DNA of 64,000 nucleotides from an uncultured Actinomycetes bacterium (GTDB taxonomy: Bacteria; Actinomycetota; Acidimicrobiia; Acidimicrobiales; RAAP-2). The stretch covers positions 29,190 to 93,189 of the forward strand of contig CAIKCI010000024.1 of NCBI GenBank assembly GCA_903825895.1. Reading direction: 5' to 3'. This document shows positions 33,679-43,967 of the stretch, in pieces; position 1 is the stretch's first letter, and each line of letters opens with the position of its first letter. A program made the translations under genes and the position numbers. The notes below the pieces were generated by a model, which was given only the letters and a program-made list of their open reading frames with translations, had not been told where the DNA came from and did no database searches.

Positions 33679-36378
33679 TTAAACCCGAGGAATCTCTCGC
33701 TCCTCATAGGTCTCAATGATGTCGCCTTCCTTGAGATCTTGATAGTCGGTGAGACCAATCCCGCATTCGAAACCTGAGTGAACCTCACGAGCGTCATCTT
33801 TAAAGCGACGCAAGGAGTTGATCGCTCCCTTCCAGATGACGGTTCCCTCTCGCAGGAAGCGGACCTTCGAGCCACGGGTAATCGTTCCTTCTCTCACCAT
33901 GCAACCGGCAATCGCACCGATGCGAGGGACACGGAAGACTTCGCGTACTTCAGCTTCACCGGTGACAACTTCCTCGTACTCGGGAGCGAGCATGCCCAGC
34001 ATGGCCGCGTCGATGTCCTCAATGAGCTTGTAAATGATTTCATACGTCCTGATCTGGACTCCTTCAAGGGTTGCCATATCTCGGCTTCGCTTGTCAGGTC
34101 GGACGTTGAATCCGATAATCGTGGCGGTTGATGCCTTGGCAAGTTGGATGTCGTTCTCGTTAATCCCACCGATTCCCCGACGGACGAAGGAGAGTTTCAC
34201 GTCGTCACGTTCGAGTTTCTTCAAACTTTCGGTACAAGCCTCGAGAGAACCTTGAACGTCTGACTTGAGCACAATATTGAGTGTGGCCGTCTCTCCTCGT
34301 TGTATCTGATCGAAGAGATCCTCCAATCGGGCTCCCGCTGCGGACGGTGCCGGGAGATGCCCAGAAAGTCGCATGCGCTGGGCTCGTGCTTCACCCAAGG
34401 TTTTGGCGTGGCCAAGGTCTGTTGCGGTACGAAGCTCATCTCCCGCTTGCGGAGGTTCGGAGAACCCGAGTACCAACACCGGTGTCGACGGACCAGCTTC
34501 TTTGATCTGTTCGCCGTGATCATTAATCAGGGCCTTTGCCTTCCCCCATGCGGCACCAGCGACAATCGAATCGCCAACACGCAGGGTTCCCCGCTGGACG
34601 ATCACCGTGGCAACAGGTCCTCGGCCCACCTCCAAGTTGGCTTCGAGAACGCTTCCTCGTGCGCGACCTTCAACGGGAGCGATGAGTTCTTCAACTTCAG
34701 CGACAAGAATCAACTGTTCGAGCAGGTCTTCGATGCCGGTGCCTTGAAGCGCTGAGACTTCCACCACAATCGTGTCCCCACCCCATTTTTCGGGAACGAG
34801 CTCATGCTCGGTGAGTTGCTGAAGGACTCGATCGGGGTTCGCTTGCTCACGATCCATCTTGTTAATGGCCACAATGATCGGTACGTCGGCTGCCTTGGCG
34901 TGATCAATGGCTTCCACCGTTTGTGGCATCACGCCATCATCAGCCGCCACAACCAAAATCACGATATCGGTCACCTTGGCTCCACGGGCACGCATCGCCG
35001 TGAAAGCTTCGTGGCCCGGGGTGTCGATAAAGGTGATCGGGTGACCCTTCCACTCCACTTGATAGGCCCCAATGTGCTGAGTAATTCCTCCAGCTTCACC
35101 AGCGACAACATTCGCTGAACGAATTTTGTCTAACAGCAAGGTTTTCCCATGATCAACATGGCCCATGACGGTCACCACGGGAGCTCGAGGAAGTGACTCT
35201 TCGACTTCCTCTTCTTCCTCTTCCTCAAAGAACTTCGCCAACAGTTCAGCCTCTTGTTCTTCGCCCGGGTCGACAAGGCGTACGTCGGCGTCGAGTTCAG
35301 CAGCAAAGAGTTCAATCATGTCGTCGCTGAGGGACTGGGTCGCAGTGACCATCTCTCCTTGAAGGAGCAGGAAGCGGATGACATCCCCCGCCGAGCGATT
35401 CAACTTGGCTCCAAGATCACGAGCTGTCGATCCTCGTTCAACGATGATTTCGCCTTCGGGGACAGGTGCCGTTGACGGACTGTACGCGGTCAACTGCGTT
35501 GGTTCGAGCTCTTCCAAGTTTCGACGACGCCGACGAGATTTCCTCTGAGGCGGACGCTGCCCGCGTCCCCCGGGTCCTCCGCCACGCGCTGCAGGAGGTC
35601 CTCCGCTGGGTGCTGCTGCCCCGCCACGGCCGCCGGTAAATCCACCTGAACTCGGCGGTCCCCCAGCGCGTGGCCCACTAAAGCCACCGGTTCGTGGTGG
35701 GCCCCCGCTTGGACGCGCACCCGGACCAGATCCTGCAGGTCGATTGGCTCCCGGAGCACCTGGCCGACGGATATTGGCCGGTGGTGGGGGGATGGGCTTT
35801 CCAGAGCGACTGGTCGGAGGAGGTGGAATTGGTCGGCCCGTTGTACTTGTTGGCGGCCGAGGAGGAGGCGGTCGACGAGACAGGTCCGTTCCTTGGGGCC
35901 GGGTTGGCGCCGATGACGGTGGCGCAGTTGCTGGCGGCCGCGGAATCGGTGTCTCTTCCGTTGTCGTCGGGGGTGTCTCCGCCTTCGGACGTTTCTCAAC
36001 AACAGGTGCCGTTCGCGCCGAGCGGACAAGACGCTTCGGCGCTTCTTCTCCGGTCGGTTCCACTGGTGCGACCGCTTCAGCGGCCTCGGGTTCTACGGCC
36101 GTTGGCGCAACAGTTTTTGTTGCTGCGGCAGCTTTCTTAGCCGGGGCTTTCTTGACTGCTTTGGTGGCTTTGGCGGCGGGCGCTGGTTCTTCGGGAGAAA
36201 CGTCGCGACGAAGCCCCTCGGCGTCGGCCTTGCGGCGGACACGATCAGCCTGGGCATCCTCAATTGACGATGAGTGGCTCTTGACGCCAATCCCCAACGA
36301 AACAGAGAGGTCAAGGGCCTCTTTGTTGGTCAGGCCCAGCTCTCGGGCCAATTCATAGACGCGTATCTTCTTCGGCAA
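33679..36378 (-). CDS. infB: Translation initiation factor IF-2
   Basis: 899 aa. N-terminal IF2_N helical subdomain (residues 1-55, [16 protein letters not shown]), then a long Pro/Ala/Gly/Arg-rich disordered region (about 60-290). The second IF2_N is at about 315-370. The G domain has G1 MGHVDHGKT at 404-412, DTPGHEAF and NKMD, followed by domains II-IV. A run of seven Glu precedes the G domain. TTG start with GAGGA upstream. 78 bp separate it from ylxR. The repetitive region gives long spurious frames on the other strand. Confidence 0.98.
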   Translation of the reverse strand: MPKKIRVYELARELGLTNKEALDLSVSLGIGVKSHSSSIEDAQADRVRRKADAEGLRRDVSPEEPAPAAKATKAVKKAPAKKAAAATKTVAPTAVEPEAAEAVAPVEPTGEEAPKRLVRSARTAPVVEKRPKAETPPTTTEETPIPRPPATAPPSSAPTRPQGTDLSRRPPPPRPPTSTTGRPIPPPPTSRSGKPIPPPPANIRRPGAPGANRPAGSGPGARPSGGPPRTGGFSGPRAGGPPSSGGFTGGRGGAAAPSGGPPAARGGGPGGRGQRPPQRKSRRRRRNLEELEPTQLTAYSPSTAPVPEGEIIVERGSTARDLGAKLNRSAGDVIRFLLLQGEMVTATQSLSDDMIELFAAELDADVRLVDPGEEQEAELLAKFFEEEEEEEVEESLPRAPVVTVMGHVDHGKTLLLDKIRSANVVAGEAGGITQHIGAYQVEWKGHPITFIDTPGHEAFTAMRARGAKVTDIVILVVAADDGVMPQTVEAIDHAKAADVPIIVAINKMDREQANPDRVLQQLTEHELVPEKWGGDTIVVEVSALQGTGIEDLLEQLILVAEVEELIAPVEGRARGSVLEANLEVGRGPVATVIVQRGTLRVGDSIVAGAAWGKAKALINDHGEQIKEAGPSTPVLVLGFSEPPQAGDELRTATDLGHAKTLGEARAQRMRLSGHLPAPSAAGARLEDLFDQIQRGETATLNIVLKSDVQGSLEACTESLKKLERDDVKLSFVRRGIGGINENDIQLAKASTATIIGFNVRPDKRSRDMATLEGVQIRTYEIIYKLIEDIDAAMLGMLAPEYEEVVTGEAEVREVFRVPRIGAIAGCMVREGTITRGSKVRFLREGTVIWKGAINSLRRFKDDAREVHSGFECGIGLTDYQDLKEGDIIETYEEREIPRV

Positions 36379-36456
36379 ATTTTCCTCAGTGTCTCACTCT
36401 TCGTCATCCCCTCACGGGTGATGAACCTCTATTCTCACACATTCGAACCTCTTGGC

Positions 36457-36729
36457 TCACCGATTCAGGGAGTTTCCTTCTATAACAAGGGCACCAATCA
36501 TCGCTGCCATTCTTCCTTTTTCCCCTCGCAGGGGCCTCCGCAAGGCCCGAGAGAGGGAATCTGCCGCAATCGCTCGAGCGACACACTCTTCGCTCGGGCA
36601 GAGCCACGCTCCCCTTCCAGGAAGCGAACGACCCTGGGCCAACTTTCCCGACGGCAACAGCACCAACCGGCGAAGTTCGCCCTCATCCCTGCGCTGGCGA
36701 CAGCCCACGCAGGTGCGCTGAGGCGTTAT
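36457..36729 (-). CDS. ylxR: YlxR / RnpM family (DUF448) RNA-binding protein, apparent ATA start
   Basis: Conserved nusA-infB linker gene; RnpM of Bacillus binds RNase P RNA. The family motif RTCVGCRQRR is present, but the first standard start (GTG 36708) lies inside it and would remove RTC. The frame is closed upstream by TGA. The only arrangement that keeps the motif and has a ribosome site is ATA at 36729-36727, overlapping the nusA TAA, with GGGGAG five bases upstream. It would encode a product beginning (M)TPQRTCVGC, 90 aa. If GTG is used the protein has 83 aa and lacks the motif's start. The gene itself is secure; the start is inference. Confidence 0.82.
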   Translation of the reverse strand: MTPQRTCVGCRQRRDEGELRRLVLLPSGKLAQGRSLPGRGAWLCPSEECVARAIAADSLSRALRRPLRGEKGRMAAMIGALVIEGNSLNR

Positions 36730-37949
36730 GCGTTCTCCCCATCGTCATCGTCAGCACCATTGACGGCAGTGTCGGTCGCTACTTCTGCTTCTGGGGTCTC
36801 GGTCACCGCATCATCGGTGATTGGAGCTGCCTCGTCAGATTCACTTCCGCCTTCGGCCCACTGCTGCGCCGAAAGTTCATCGCCGCCTTCTGCCGGCTTC
36901 CAGACTTGTGCTCCGGTTTCGTCGGTGATCCACTCACCCTCAGCCCACTCTTGACCTTCCATGCCTGATTCTTCTTCAAGTTGACTCTCCGACTTGATGT
37001 CAATGCGCCAACCGGTCAAGCGCGCAGCCAGGCGAGCATTCTGTCCTTCTTTCCCAATAGCCAGTGAGAGCTGGTAGTCATTCACGATCACCGTGGCAGT
37101 GCCAGAGGTTTCGTCAAGAAGAACCTCACGAACGCGCGCAGGGGCCAGCGCATTTTGAATCAATTCGACCGGATCGTCGGAGTAAGGAATGACGTCAATG
37201 CGTTCCCCGCGCAATTCATTGGTGACCATTCGCACCCTGCTTCCACGAGCGCCCACGCAGGAGCCCACAGGATCAATGTGCGCGTCATTCGACCAGACCG
37301 CGATCTTGGTTCGGTGACCTGGTTCACGGGCGGCTGCTCGAATCTCAACCACGCCCGAGGAAATCTCCGGGACCTCGAGTTCAAAGAGGCGCTTCACCAA
37401 TCCCGGATGCGTGCGGGAGACGACAATTTGAGGCCCTTTTGCTGTTTTTCGGACTTCAACGATGTACGCCTTGAGCCGAGCTCCGTGTTCATAGCGTTCG
37501 TAGGGGACCTGCTCAGCTTGAGGAAGGAGGGCTTCCACTTTCCCTAAGTCCAACAAGGTGTAGCGGTTGTCGGTCTGTTGAACGATTCCAGTGACGATGT
37601 CGCCTTCACGGCCGGCATATTCGTCATATTTCATGTCTCGTTCGACTTCCCGAATTCGTTGCATGATGACCTGCTTGGCCGTCTGCGCGGCAATTCGCCC
37701 AAAGTCGTCTGGGGTGTCGTCCCACTCACGAACCACTTCTCCCTCGGCGTTGAGCTCTTGGCCGTAGACGCGAATCTCTCCGTTATCGGGGTCAATGGTC
37801 ACCACTGCTTCTTCTGCTGAATCTGGGAGTCGCTTATAGGCCGCAACCAGTGCGTTGGCGAGCGCGTCAAGCAGAGTGTCGACGGAAATTCCTTTGTCGA
37901 TCGCAATTTGGCCCAATGCATCTAAAAACTCAAAGTTGGTGGTACTCAT
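36726..37949 (-). CDS. nusA: Transcription termination/antitermination factor NusA
   Basis: 407 aa from ATG 37949, which overlaps the rimP stop by 4 bp (ATGA). A frame extends to 38042 but has no support. N-terminal RNAP-binding domain, S1 domain around 135-200, then two KH domains ([13 protein letters not shown] and [18 protein letters not shown]). The C-terminal tail (about 340-407) is acidic and low-complexity, replacing the repeats of enterobacterial NusA. Confidence 0.97.
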   Translation of the reverse strand: MSTTNFEFLDALGQIAIDKGISVDTLLDALANALVAAYKRLPDSAEEAVVTIDPDNGEIRVYGQELNAEGEVVREWDDTPDDFGRIAAQTAKQVIMQRIREVERDMKYDEYAGREGDIVTGIVQQTDNRYTLLDLGKVEALLPQAEQVPYERYEHGARLKAYIVEVRKTAKGPQIVVSRTHPGLVKRLFELEVPEISSGVVEIRAAAREPGHRTKIAVWSNDAHIDPVGSCVGARGSRVRMVTNELRGERIDVIPYSDDPVELIQNALAPARVREVLLDETSGTATVIVNDYQLSLAIGKEGQNARLAARLTGWRIDIKSESQLEEESGMEGQEWAEGEWITDETGAQVWKPAEGGDELSAQQWAEGGSESDEAAPITDDAVTETPEAEVATDTAVNGADDDDGENA

Positions 37950-38482
37950 GATGTCAGTATCCTCTCGTGCACGATGGGTGATTTTGCGCGGGATCGTGCA
38001 GATCCACCACGCGATGGTGAAGGTTTGCCAAGCGGGGCCCATTGATAGACGGTGCGAGCGCGTTCGATTTGACCAAGAGGAATCTCGTAGTCTTCCCCTG
38101 AATCGCTGTGCACGTAGATCGCTTCGCTACCTACGTTGACCAAGACGCCATCAAGACGGCGTTCGAAGCCGGAGTCAGGGGCAGTCTTGATGGTGACGTG
38201 CTCGTCGATCGCTCCGACAAAATGTGCATGGGTACGAAGCTTGCGCTCCACACCTGGACTGGTCACTTCAAGGGTGTAGCGACGATCCATCGGATCGTGA
38301 TCATCGAGGTAGTCCGATACGCCGTGATTTGCGGCCGTTAGATCTTCTACGGTTACCCCTTCGGGGCGTGTCACGGTGACCCGGACGAGCCCATTGGTGA
38401 TCTCAAGATCGTGGAGGGTGAGACCGATTTCCTGGAGAATTCCTTCGAACGGCGCGGTGAGGTCATCGGTTGTCATCCCCAT
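37946..38482 (-). CDS. rimP: Ribosome maturation factor RimP
   Basis: 178 aa, 30S assembly factor. N-terminal domain with RVTVTRPEGVTVEDL and the ending of the core SPGVERKL motif; C-terminal SH3-like domain (YEIPLGQIERARTVYQW). The first ATG at 38482 has AAGGAGGT at a good distance; a second ATG lies two codons later. First gene after the ispG terminator, so it likely heads the rimP-nusA-ylxR-infB transcript. Confidence 0.94.
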   Translation of the reverse strand: MGMTTDDLTAPFEGILQEIGLTLHDLEITNGLVRVTVTRPEGVTVEDLTAANHGVSDYLDDHDPMDRRYTLEVTSPGVERKLRTHAHFVGAIDEHVTIKTAPDSGFERRLDGVLVNVGSEAIYVHSDSGEDYEIPLGQIERARTVYQWAPLGKPSPSRGGSARSRAKSPIVHERILTS

Positions 38483-38535
38483 CTCGCTGTCACCTCCTTG
38501 TTACTGCCCACACCGGTCCCATTAGCTCCTAGGGG

Positions 38536-38573
38536 CACTAACAACAAGGAGCGCGGGCCCAAGCCCACGCTCC
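38536..38573 (-). terminator. Rho-independent terminator after ispG
   Basis: On the minus strand GGAGCGTGGGC (38573-38563) and GCCCGCGCTCC (38558-38548) form an 11-bp GC-rich stem (with one G-T wobble) around a TTGG loop, followed by TTGTTGTT. It lies 90 bp after the ispG stop and 66 bp before rimP. It separates the cdsA-dxr-rseP-ispG unit from rimP-nusA-infB. Confidence 0.85.
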
Positions 38574-38663
38574 ACCGAAAGTACACAAACCAACCGGACT
38601 GGCTCTTTAGTGTAGCACTCAGATTCTGGCCCTCAGGAAGCCTTTTATGAGGGGAAAACGTCC

Positions 38664-39893
38664 CTACTCGGCCAAGCGCCGGTGGATTTTCTCAATCTTT
38701 ACTGAGGCCTGATTGGCATCGCTCCCCTTCTCATCAAGGAGAGCCGCACGATCTGCTGCGGCTTCTGCCTCGGCTGATTTATCTGCCGCGGCCAGTCTCG
38801 CCTCCACTCCTTCGGCCACGAGGCGCTCGGCTTCGTCAACGAGGGCAGCAACCATTTGATCCTCAGGTACGACACGAACGATCTGGCCTTGGATAAACAG
38901 ATGTCCCTTCTTGCGCCCGCCGGCGATCCCAAGATCAGCATGTTTCGCTTCACCGGGTCCGTTGACAACACAGCCCATGATCGCCACTTGAATCGGCAAC
39001 CCGCGCCCTTCGAGGGCCGCCTGTGCTTCTCGAGCTATGGCAATGACATCGACTTCGGCTCGGCCGCAACTCGGGCACGCAATCAAGTCAAGATCTTTTC
39101 GTTCCCTCAGTCCCAAGGCCTCGAGGAGCTGACGACCGGCTCGCGCTTCCTCGACGGGATCCGCCGTGAGTGAATAACGAATCGTGTCACCGATGCCTTC
39201 GGCAAGCAGCGTCGCAATCCCGGCAGTTCCTTTGATCAACCCGGCTGGGGGTGGACCGGCCTCAGTCACCCCAAGGTGCAGTGGGTAGTCAAATCGCTCT
39301 GACGCAAGTCGGTAGGAGGCGATCATCAAGGGCACCGACGAAGCTTTCACGGAAATTTTCACATCGTCGAAATCGACCTCATGGAAATAACGCAGTTCAA
39401 CTTCAGCCGACTCAACGAGCGCCTCTGGAGTTGCCCCGCCGTGCTTCGCTGCAATGTCAGGGTGCAGAGACCCGGCATTCACCCCAATTCGAATCGGCAC
39501 ACCGCGATCTTTTGCTTCCGCTGCGATCTGCTTGATCTCTTCGGGCTTGCGCAGGTTGCCAGGGTTTAAGCGAAGACCTTGGACTCCCGCTTCGAGGGCG
39601 GCGAACGCCATCTCTTGGTGAAAGTGGATGTCAGCGATAATCGGAACGGGCGAGCGCGGAATGATGTGCGCCAAGCCTTCGGCGGCGGCCTCTTCGTTGC
39701 AGGTGCAACGAACGATATCTGCTCCTGCTGCGGCGAGTTCGTAGATCTGTTCCAGCGTTCCCTCTACGTCTGCGGTCTTCGTCGTCGTCATGGACTGCAC
39801 GCTGATCGGTGCACCACCACCAATCTTGACGGCGCCGACGGTGACTTGGCGCGTTGTTTGCCGAGTAGTCAAGAGTTCTTGTGGGGTCTCCAT
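38664..39893 (-). CDS. ispG: 4-hydroxy-3-methylbut-2-enyl diphosphate synthase (flavodoxin-type)
   Basis: MEP-pathway iron-sulfur enzyme. TIM barrel start ISVQSMTTTKTADVEGT; cluster cysteines in IACPSCGR and MGCVVNGPGE. The core ends near residue 355. About 50 further residues are charged and Ala-rich (AEAEAAADRAALLDEK), a tail not usual for the family. It lies 27 bp after rseP. Confidence 0.96.
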   Translation of the reverse strand: METPQELLTTRQTTRQVTVGAVKIGGGAPISVQSMTTTKTADVEGTLEQIYELAAAGADIVRCTCNEEAAAEGLAHIIPRSPVPIIADIHFHQEMAFAALEAGVQGLRLNPGNLRKPEEIKQIAAEAKDRGVPIRIGVNAGSLHPDIAAKHGGATPEALVESAEVELRYFHEVDFDDVKISVKASSVPLMIASYRLASERFDYPLHLGVTEAGPPPAGLIKGTAGIATLLAEGIGDTIRYSLTADPVEEARAGRQLLEALGLRERKDLDLIACPSCGRAEVDVIAIAREAQAALEGRGLPIQVAIMGCVVNGPGEAKHADLGIAGGRKKGHLFIQGQIVRVVPEDQMVAALVDEAERLVAEGVEARLAAADKSAEAEAAADRAALLDEKGSDANQASVKIEKIHRRLAE

Positions 39894-39920
39894 GCTTCTA
39901 TTCTTCCTCAGAATCGCGAC

Positions 39921-41240
39921 TCATCGGAATGGGTTCGCTGCCGGATGCGTGACATCGAGATACATCGAAGAGACCACAAGGATCAATAGCAGCCCGACGA
40001 ATGCGTAGACCACCGGCATCATCTTGGTGACGTCAGCTTGGTAGCGAGGCTTCCCCTTGCGGGTGCGAATCCATTCATATGCGGCGATGACCACGTGGCC
40101 ACCGTCAAGTGGCAACATCGGCAACATGTTGATGACACCAATGAAAATATTGATCGAAATGAATACTTCGACAAAGGTCAACATTCCTGCTTGGACGCCT
40201 TGAGTGGCGGTCCGCACCGCACCGATAATCGATTCGGGGCGCGACGCTTGCGCCGCTGCTGGCGACGATGCGGTCGGCGGATTCGCGACCGCCCGGGCAT
40301 AGTTCGTCAAGCCTGTTGGAGAGAACAGGTGAGTAATCCCTGTTACCGCTCCCTCCGCGGCTTGGCGCACCACGGAACCTGACTGCACAATTGCGTTCAG
40401 CGGACTCACGGTGGTCGTTCCTTCAGCGAGTTGCACGCCGACAAACCCCTTTGCGGGTCCATCTTTCGGTGCGAGCGGTGCGCCGTTCAGCGAGACAGTC
40501 CGCCCATCAAGGGGGGTAATCGTCTTCGTTTTCGTGATGCCATTCTTCTCGACGGTAATAGTGATTGGTTTATTAACGTTGTTGCCAACTGCATTGGTCA
40601 GCACGGCATCAGACGTCACCTTGATACCGTTCACGCTCACGATTCGATCTCCTGGCTGAAGGCCGGCTTTCTGGGCAGGCGTCATGACCGTAGGGCCAAG
40701 ATTTAAATAGCTCTGAACGGTGACCACCGAGGCATCAGGACGACCAATCAAGGTCAACGCAAGAAACGCCAAGACGAACGCCAAGACAAAGTGCATGAAT
40801 GATCCTGCAGAGGCCACCAGAATGCGTTTCGGAAAGGCTTGGTTGCGATATGCCCGAGGTTCGTCACTTGGATGCACCTCTTCGGCGCTCGTCATTCCAA
40901 TAATCCGTACGTAGCCTCCTGCGGGGATGGCCTTAACGCCATATTCGGTCTCGCCGCGTCGCATCGACCAAAGGCGAGGTCCAAAACCGACAAAGTACTG
41001 CGTCACTTTCATCCCCGACCACTTTGCGGTGGCGAAGTGACCCAACTCATGAAAGAGCACCATAAACATCAACGCCGCAATCACCAAGAGGAGATCCTGG
41101 GCGCCGAACAGAAAGAATGTCCCAACAATCAGAGACAACACCACCAGAAGTCGAATCAACCCAGGGACGTCGAGCGGGGAGGGAGCCTCGTGGTCAATAA
41201 TTTCCTCGGAGACGTCGGGCGTCTCGATGATGTCGGTCAT
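39921..41240 (-). CDS. rseP: Site-2 intramembrane zinc metalloprotease (RseP/Rip1-type, M50)
   Basis: Cleaves membrane-embedded anti-sigma factors or other substrates. The HExxH motif is H64-E65-x2-H68 (LFHELGHFA). A PDZ domain lies between helices (GLQPGDRIVSVNG) and the second zinc motif is PLDGGHVV. About four helices. Length 439 aa fits Rip1. It overlaps the end of dxr by 4 bp, as in the conserved dxr-rip1-ispG order. Confidence 0.95.
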   Translation of the reverse strand: MTDIIETPDVSEEIIDHEAPSPLDVPGLIRLLVVLSLIVGTFFLFGAQDLLLVIAALMFMVLFHELGHFATAKWSGMKVTQYFVGFGPRLWSMRRGETEYGVKAIPAGGYVRIIGMTSAEEVHPSDEPRAYRNQAFPKRILVASAGSFMHFVLAFVLAFLALTLIGRPDASVVTVQSYLNLGPTVMTPAQKAGLQPGDRIVSVNGIKVTSDAVLTNAVGNNVNKPITITVEKNGITKTKTITPLDGRTVSLNGAPLAPKDGPAKGFVGVQLAEGTTTVSPLNAIVQSGSVVRQAAEGAVTGITHLFSPTGLTNYARAVANPPTASSPAAAQASRPESIIGAVRTATQGVQAGMLTFVEVFISINIFIGVINMLPMLPLDGGHVVIAAYEWIRTRKGKPRYQADVTKMMPVVYAFVGLLLILVVSSMYLDVTHPAANPFR

Positions 41241-42394
41241 CTCTCTATTCTCGCCGCCACAATGACGTTTGTGACGTCACGGGCTCGGCCATCAGCAGCC
41301 AAGACTGCTTCCAGGGAGTCAAGAGGGTCAGATTCATACTGTTCGAGGGCCATTTCCACTACTTGGGCGATTTCATTCCACGCCAGGGCGCCCGCCAAAA
41401 AGGCTTCGACGGCGATTTCATTTGCCGCACTGAGCCACGCCGGTGCGGCTCCTCCGACGCGACCCGCCTCATAGGCCAACGATAAGCATCGGAAAATCTC
41501 CGGACGTGGAGGCTCAAAGGTCAACGAGAATCGGCTGCCGAAGTCCAGCGAGCCATAGGCCGCAGCGAGTCGTTCGGGGTATCCCAAGGCGTAGGCAATT
41601 GGCAGTCGCATGTCGGGCTGCGACATCTGCGCCAACGTACTGCCGTCGACCAACTCCACCATTGAGTGCACGATTGACTGAGGATGAATCACCACGTCGA
41701 TCGCGTCGTAGCTGATGCCGAAGAGGGCATGAGCTTCGATGACCTCGAGGCCTTTGTTCATCAAGGTCGAAGAGTCGACCGTGATCTTCGGTCCCATCTC
41801 CCACGTCGGATGGGAAAGCGCTTCGCCCAAGGTGACCTCATCGAGTTGCGCAACTGAATACTCCCGAAAAGGTCCACCCGAGGCCGTGAGAATAATCTTC
41901 GCAACGTCATGCTCTGTTGAATGACCGGCAAGACACTGATGGATGGCACAGTGTTCTGAGTCAACAGGAACCAAGACCGCTCCGTGCGTTCCACGGACCC
42001 GGTTCACAATAGGGGCAGCTGCAATCAATGACTCCTTATTCGCAAGCGCCAATCGCTTTCCCGCCTTCAGTGCCGCCAGCGTAACGGGGAGGCCGGCAAA
42101 GCCCACCACTGCATTGACGGTGACGTCGGCCAGCGCTGCGCACGTGGCCAAGCCTTCTTCGCCAACGACGATCTCGCACTCGCCCACTCCCGACGCACGA
42201 AGCTCCTGAGCGGCTTCGCTCGACGCAACAGACACGACCGATGGTCGGACGTTTCGAATCTGCTCAAGCAAGGTCTCTGAACAAACCTGGGCACCTAATG
42301 CGATCACCTCAAAGTGATCGGGAAAGCGTTCAATGACATCAAGGGTCTGCGTGCCGATCGAACCGGTAGATCCAAGCACGCTTACGGTTGTCAT
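41237..42394 (-). CDS. dxr: 1-deoxy-D-xylulose-5-phosphate reductoisomerase
   Basis: MEP-pathway enzyme. NADPH motif VLGSTGSIGTQTLDV at the N-terminus; metal and substrate residues in PVDSEHCAIHQCL and the SGGPFRE loop. ATG 42394 gives 385 aa with AAGGG seven bases upstream; ATG 42400 two codons earlier is nearly equivalent. The open frame to 42529 is not used. Confidence 0.97.
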   Translation of the reverse strand: MTTVSVLGSTGSIGTQTLDVIERFPDHFEVIALGAQVCSETLLEQIRNVRPSVVSVASSEAAQELRASGVGECEIVVGEEGLATCAALADVTVNAVVGFAGLPVTLAALKAGKRLALANKESLIAAAPIVNRVRGTHGAVLVPVDSEHCAIHQCLAGHSTEHDVAKIILTASGGPFREYSVAQLDEVTLGEALSHPTWEMGPKITVDSSTLMNKGLEVIEAHALFGISYDAIDVVIHPQSIVHSMVELVDGSTLAQMSQPDMRLPIAYALGYPERLAAAYGSLDFGSRFSLTFEPPRPEIFRCLSLAYEAGRVGGAAPAWLSAANEIAVEAFLAGALAWNEIAQVVEMALEQYESDPLDSLEAVLAADGRARDVTNVIVAARIER

Positions 42395-42443
42395 CGACAT
42401 ACCCTTGACTCTCCAACGATTCGAGCTCGTGACGCAACGAGCG

Positions 42444-43967
42444 TTAGGACAGATGAAATGCCTGGACCAGATAAAACGTTGCAGGAAGCACAAACAAAAG
42501 ACCGTCCACTCGATCCAGCATGCCGCCATGTCCAGGGAGCAACCGACCCATGTCCTTCATGCCCAGGCTGCGCTTTACCAGTGACTCCGACAGATCTCCC
42601 AGCGGAGCGACAACGGCGACGACGACACCGAGGGCGAATCCGCTCGAAAGCGTCCAAGGGTGGATCAAGGGGACAATAATGATCCCTACCAATATTGCGG
42701 CAACCGTTCCTCCCATTAACCCTTCCCACGTCTTGTGAGGGCTAATTTCCGGCACCAAAGGACGACGACCGATTGCTGATCCTATGAACAACGCCGCCAC
42801 GTCGTAGGCAACCGTGGCGAGGATGGCGCCCAGGAGATAGGCCAATCCATGGCGATCCGGGAACAGGTTGGGGTTCAGTAACAGTGCGGCGTAGGAGCCG
42901 AAAATCCCGATCCAGACATAGATCAACATGGTTGCTGAAATTCCCCGAAGTGTGTCGGTCTTCTCAACGCCCACCATGTACCAAATCACGGTAAAGACAA
43001 ACAGCAAGACGGTGACGAGGCCAATAGCTTGGGTTCCCTTGTTATAGGTTGCAATCATGAGAGCGATGATTGCCACCAGACCAAGCAGCGTTGCTGGTTG
43101 GTGACCAGCTCGCCGAAACGCAGCAAACACTTCAGCTGCGGCCAGGGTGACAACAGCGATCACCAAAATAAGGGCCAAGAATGTTCCAATGTCAAAGGTC
43201 ACCAACACCAAGACCGCAATCACGATGCCGGTGATGATCGCCATGGGAAGGTCTCTCCCGCTGCGTCCTTCCTCACGCCCTTCAGAATCCCGATGTTCCG
43301 GTCGATCCATTGGCCTTTCTCGGTCTGCACGTCGCTCGTCGACGCGAGGACGGGCAGGTCTGTCTGGACGGAGGGGTTTCCCGCCACGGCGGCGAGGGGC
43401 AGAGGGCGGCATTACCGGCGCAGCGGGAGGCAAGGTTTCGAGGTCCCATGGGTCAACCTGCGGGGCAACCGGGGTATCGAGATCTGCGAAAAGTTCTTCT
43501 TCGGGCTCGTTCGCAGCGCTCGTGCCAGCGGGAAGATCTTCTAAGTCAAACTCCCAGGGTTGGCTTTCTTCAATCGCATGGTCGCTGCTGAGTGCACCGA
43601 CGAGTCCCTCAACGGGGGCAGCCAGGAGCGAATCGAACGCGTCGGCATCGTTACCCCAGTCGCCAGCATCTTCCCTCCAGGTTGGAGCACTCACGTTGGA
43701 AAGAGGATCTCCAGCGGTGCTTGATTCATCACGATCTAACACGGCCGGGATTTGGCCTGTTGGTTGATCAGTCCAATGGGGCATCTCTACTTCAGGTGCA
43801 CTGGGTACTTCTGCCTCCGAGAGTTGCCAATCCGCCAAGGGGTCTTCGGATGCTGGCGTTGCGCCAGTGATGCGCACTCCACCAACTGCCGGCAACGTCA
43901 TCGTTGGTTCATCGAGGATAATTTCTTTGTCGTCTTCATCTTGAAAAAGATCAAACTCATCAGACAT
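42444..43967 (-). CDS. cdsA: Phosphatidate cytidylyltransferase with long acidic N-terminal extension
   Basis: Makes CDP-diacylglycerol. The C-terminal half has about eight helices and the family signature SLVKRSLGMKD followed by LLPGHGGMLDRVDG. ATG 43967 overlaps the end of frr by 8 bp. Residues 1-190 are acidic, Pro- and Trp-containing and probably disordered; 191-238 are Arg-rich, just before the first helix at about 241. Most CdsA proteins lack such a 240-residue cytoplasmic region. The product is 507 aa rather than the usual 270-300. Confidence 0.93.
   Translation of the reverse strand: MSDEFDLFQDEDDKEIILDEPTMTLPAVGGVRITGATPASEDPLADWQLSEAEVPSAPEVEMPHWTDQPTGQIPAVLDRDESSTAGDPLSNVSAPTWREDAGDWGNDADAFDSLLAAPVEGLVGALSSDHAIEESQPWEFDLEDLPAGTSAANEPEEELFADLDTPVAPQVDPWDLETLPPAAPVMPPSAPRRRGGKPLRPDRPARPRVDERRADRERPMDRPEHRDSEGREEGRSGRDLPMAIITGIVIAVLVLVTFDIGTFLALILVIAVVTLAAAEVFAAFRRAGHQPATLLGLVAIIALMIATYNKGTQAIGLVTVLLFVFTVIWYMVGVEKTDTLRGISATMLIYVWIGIFGSYAALLLNPNLFPDRHGLAYLLGAILATVAYDVAALFIGSAIGRRPLVPEISPHKTWEGLMGGTVAAILVGIIIVPLIHPWTLSSGFALGVVVAVVAPLGDLSESLVKRSLGMKDMGRLLPGHGGMLDRVDGLLFVLPATFYLVQAFHLS

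Noticed and set aside
35744..36358. Plus-strand Gly/Ala/Val-rich 204-codon frame opposite infB
   Set aside because: Mirror of the low-complexity Pro/Arg/Ala linker of IF-2; no ribosome site or conserved motif.
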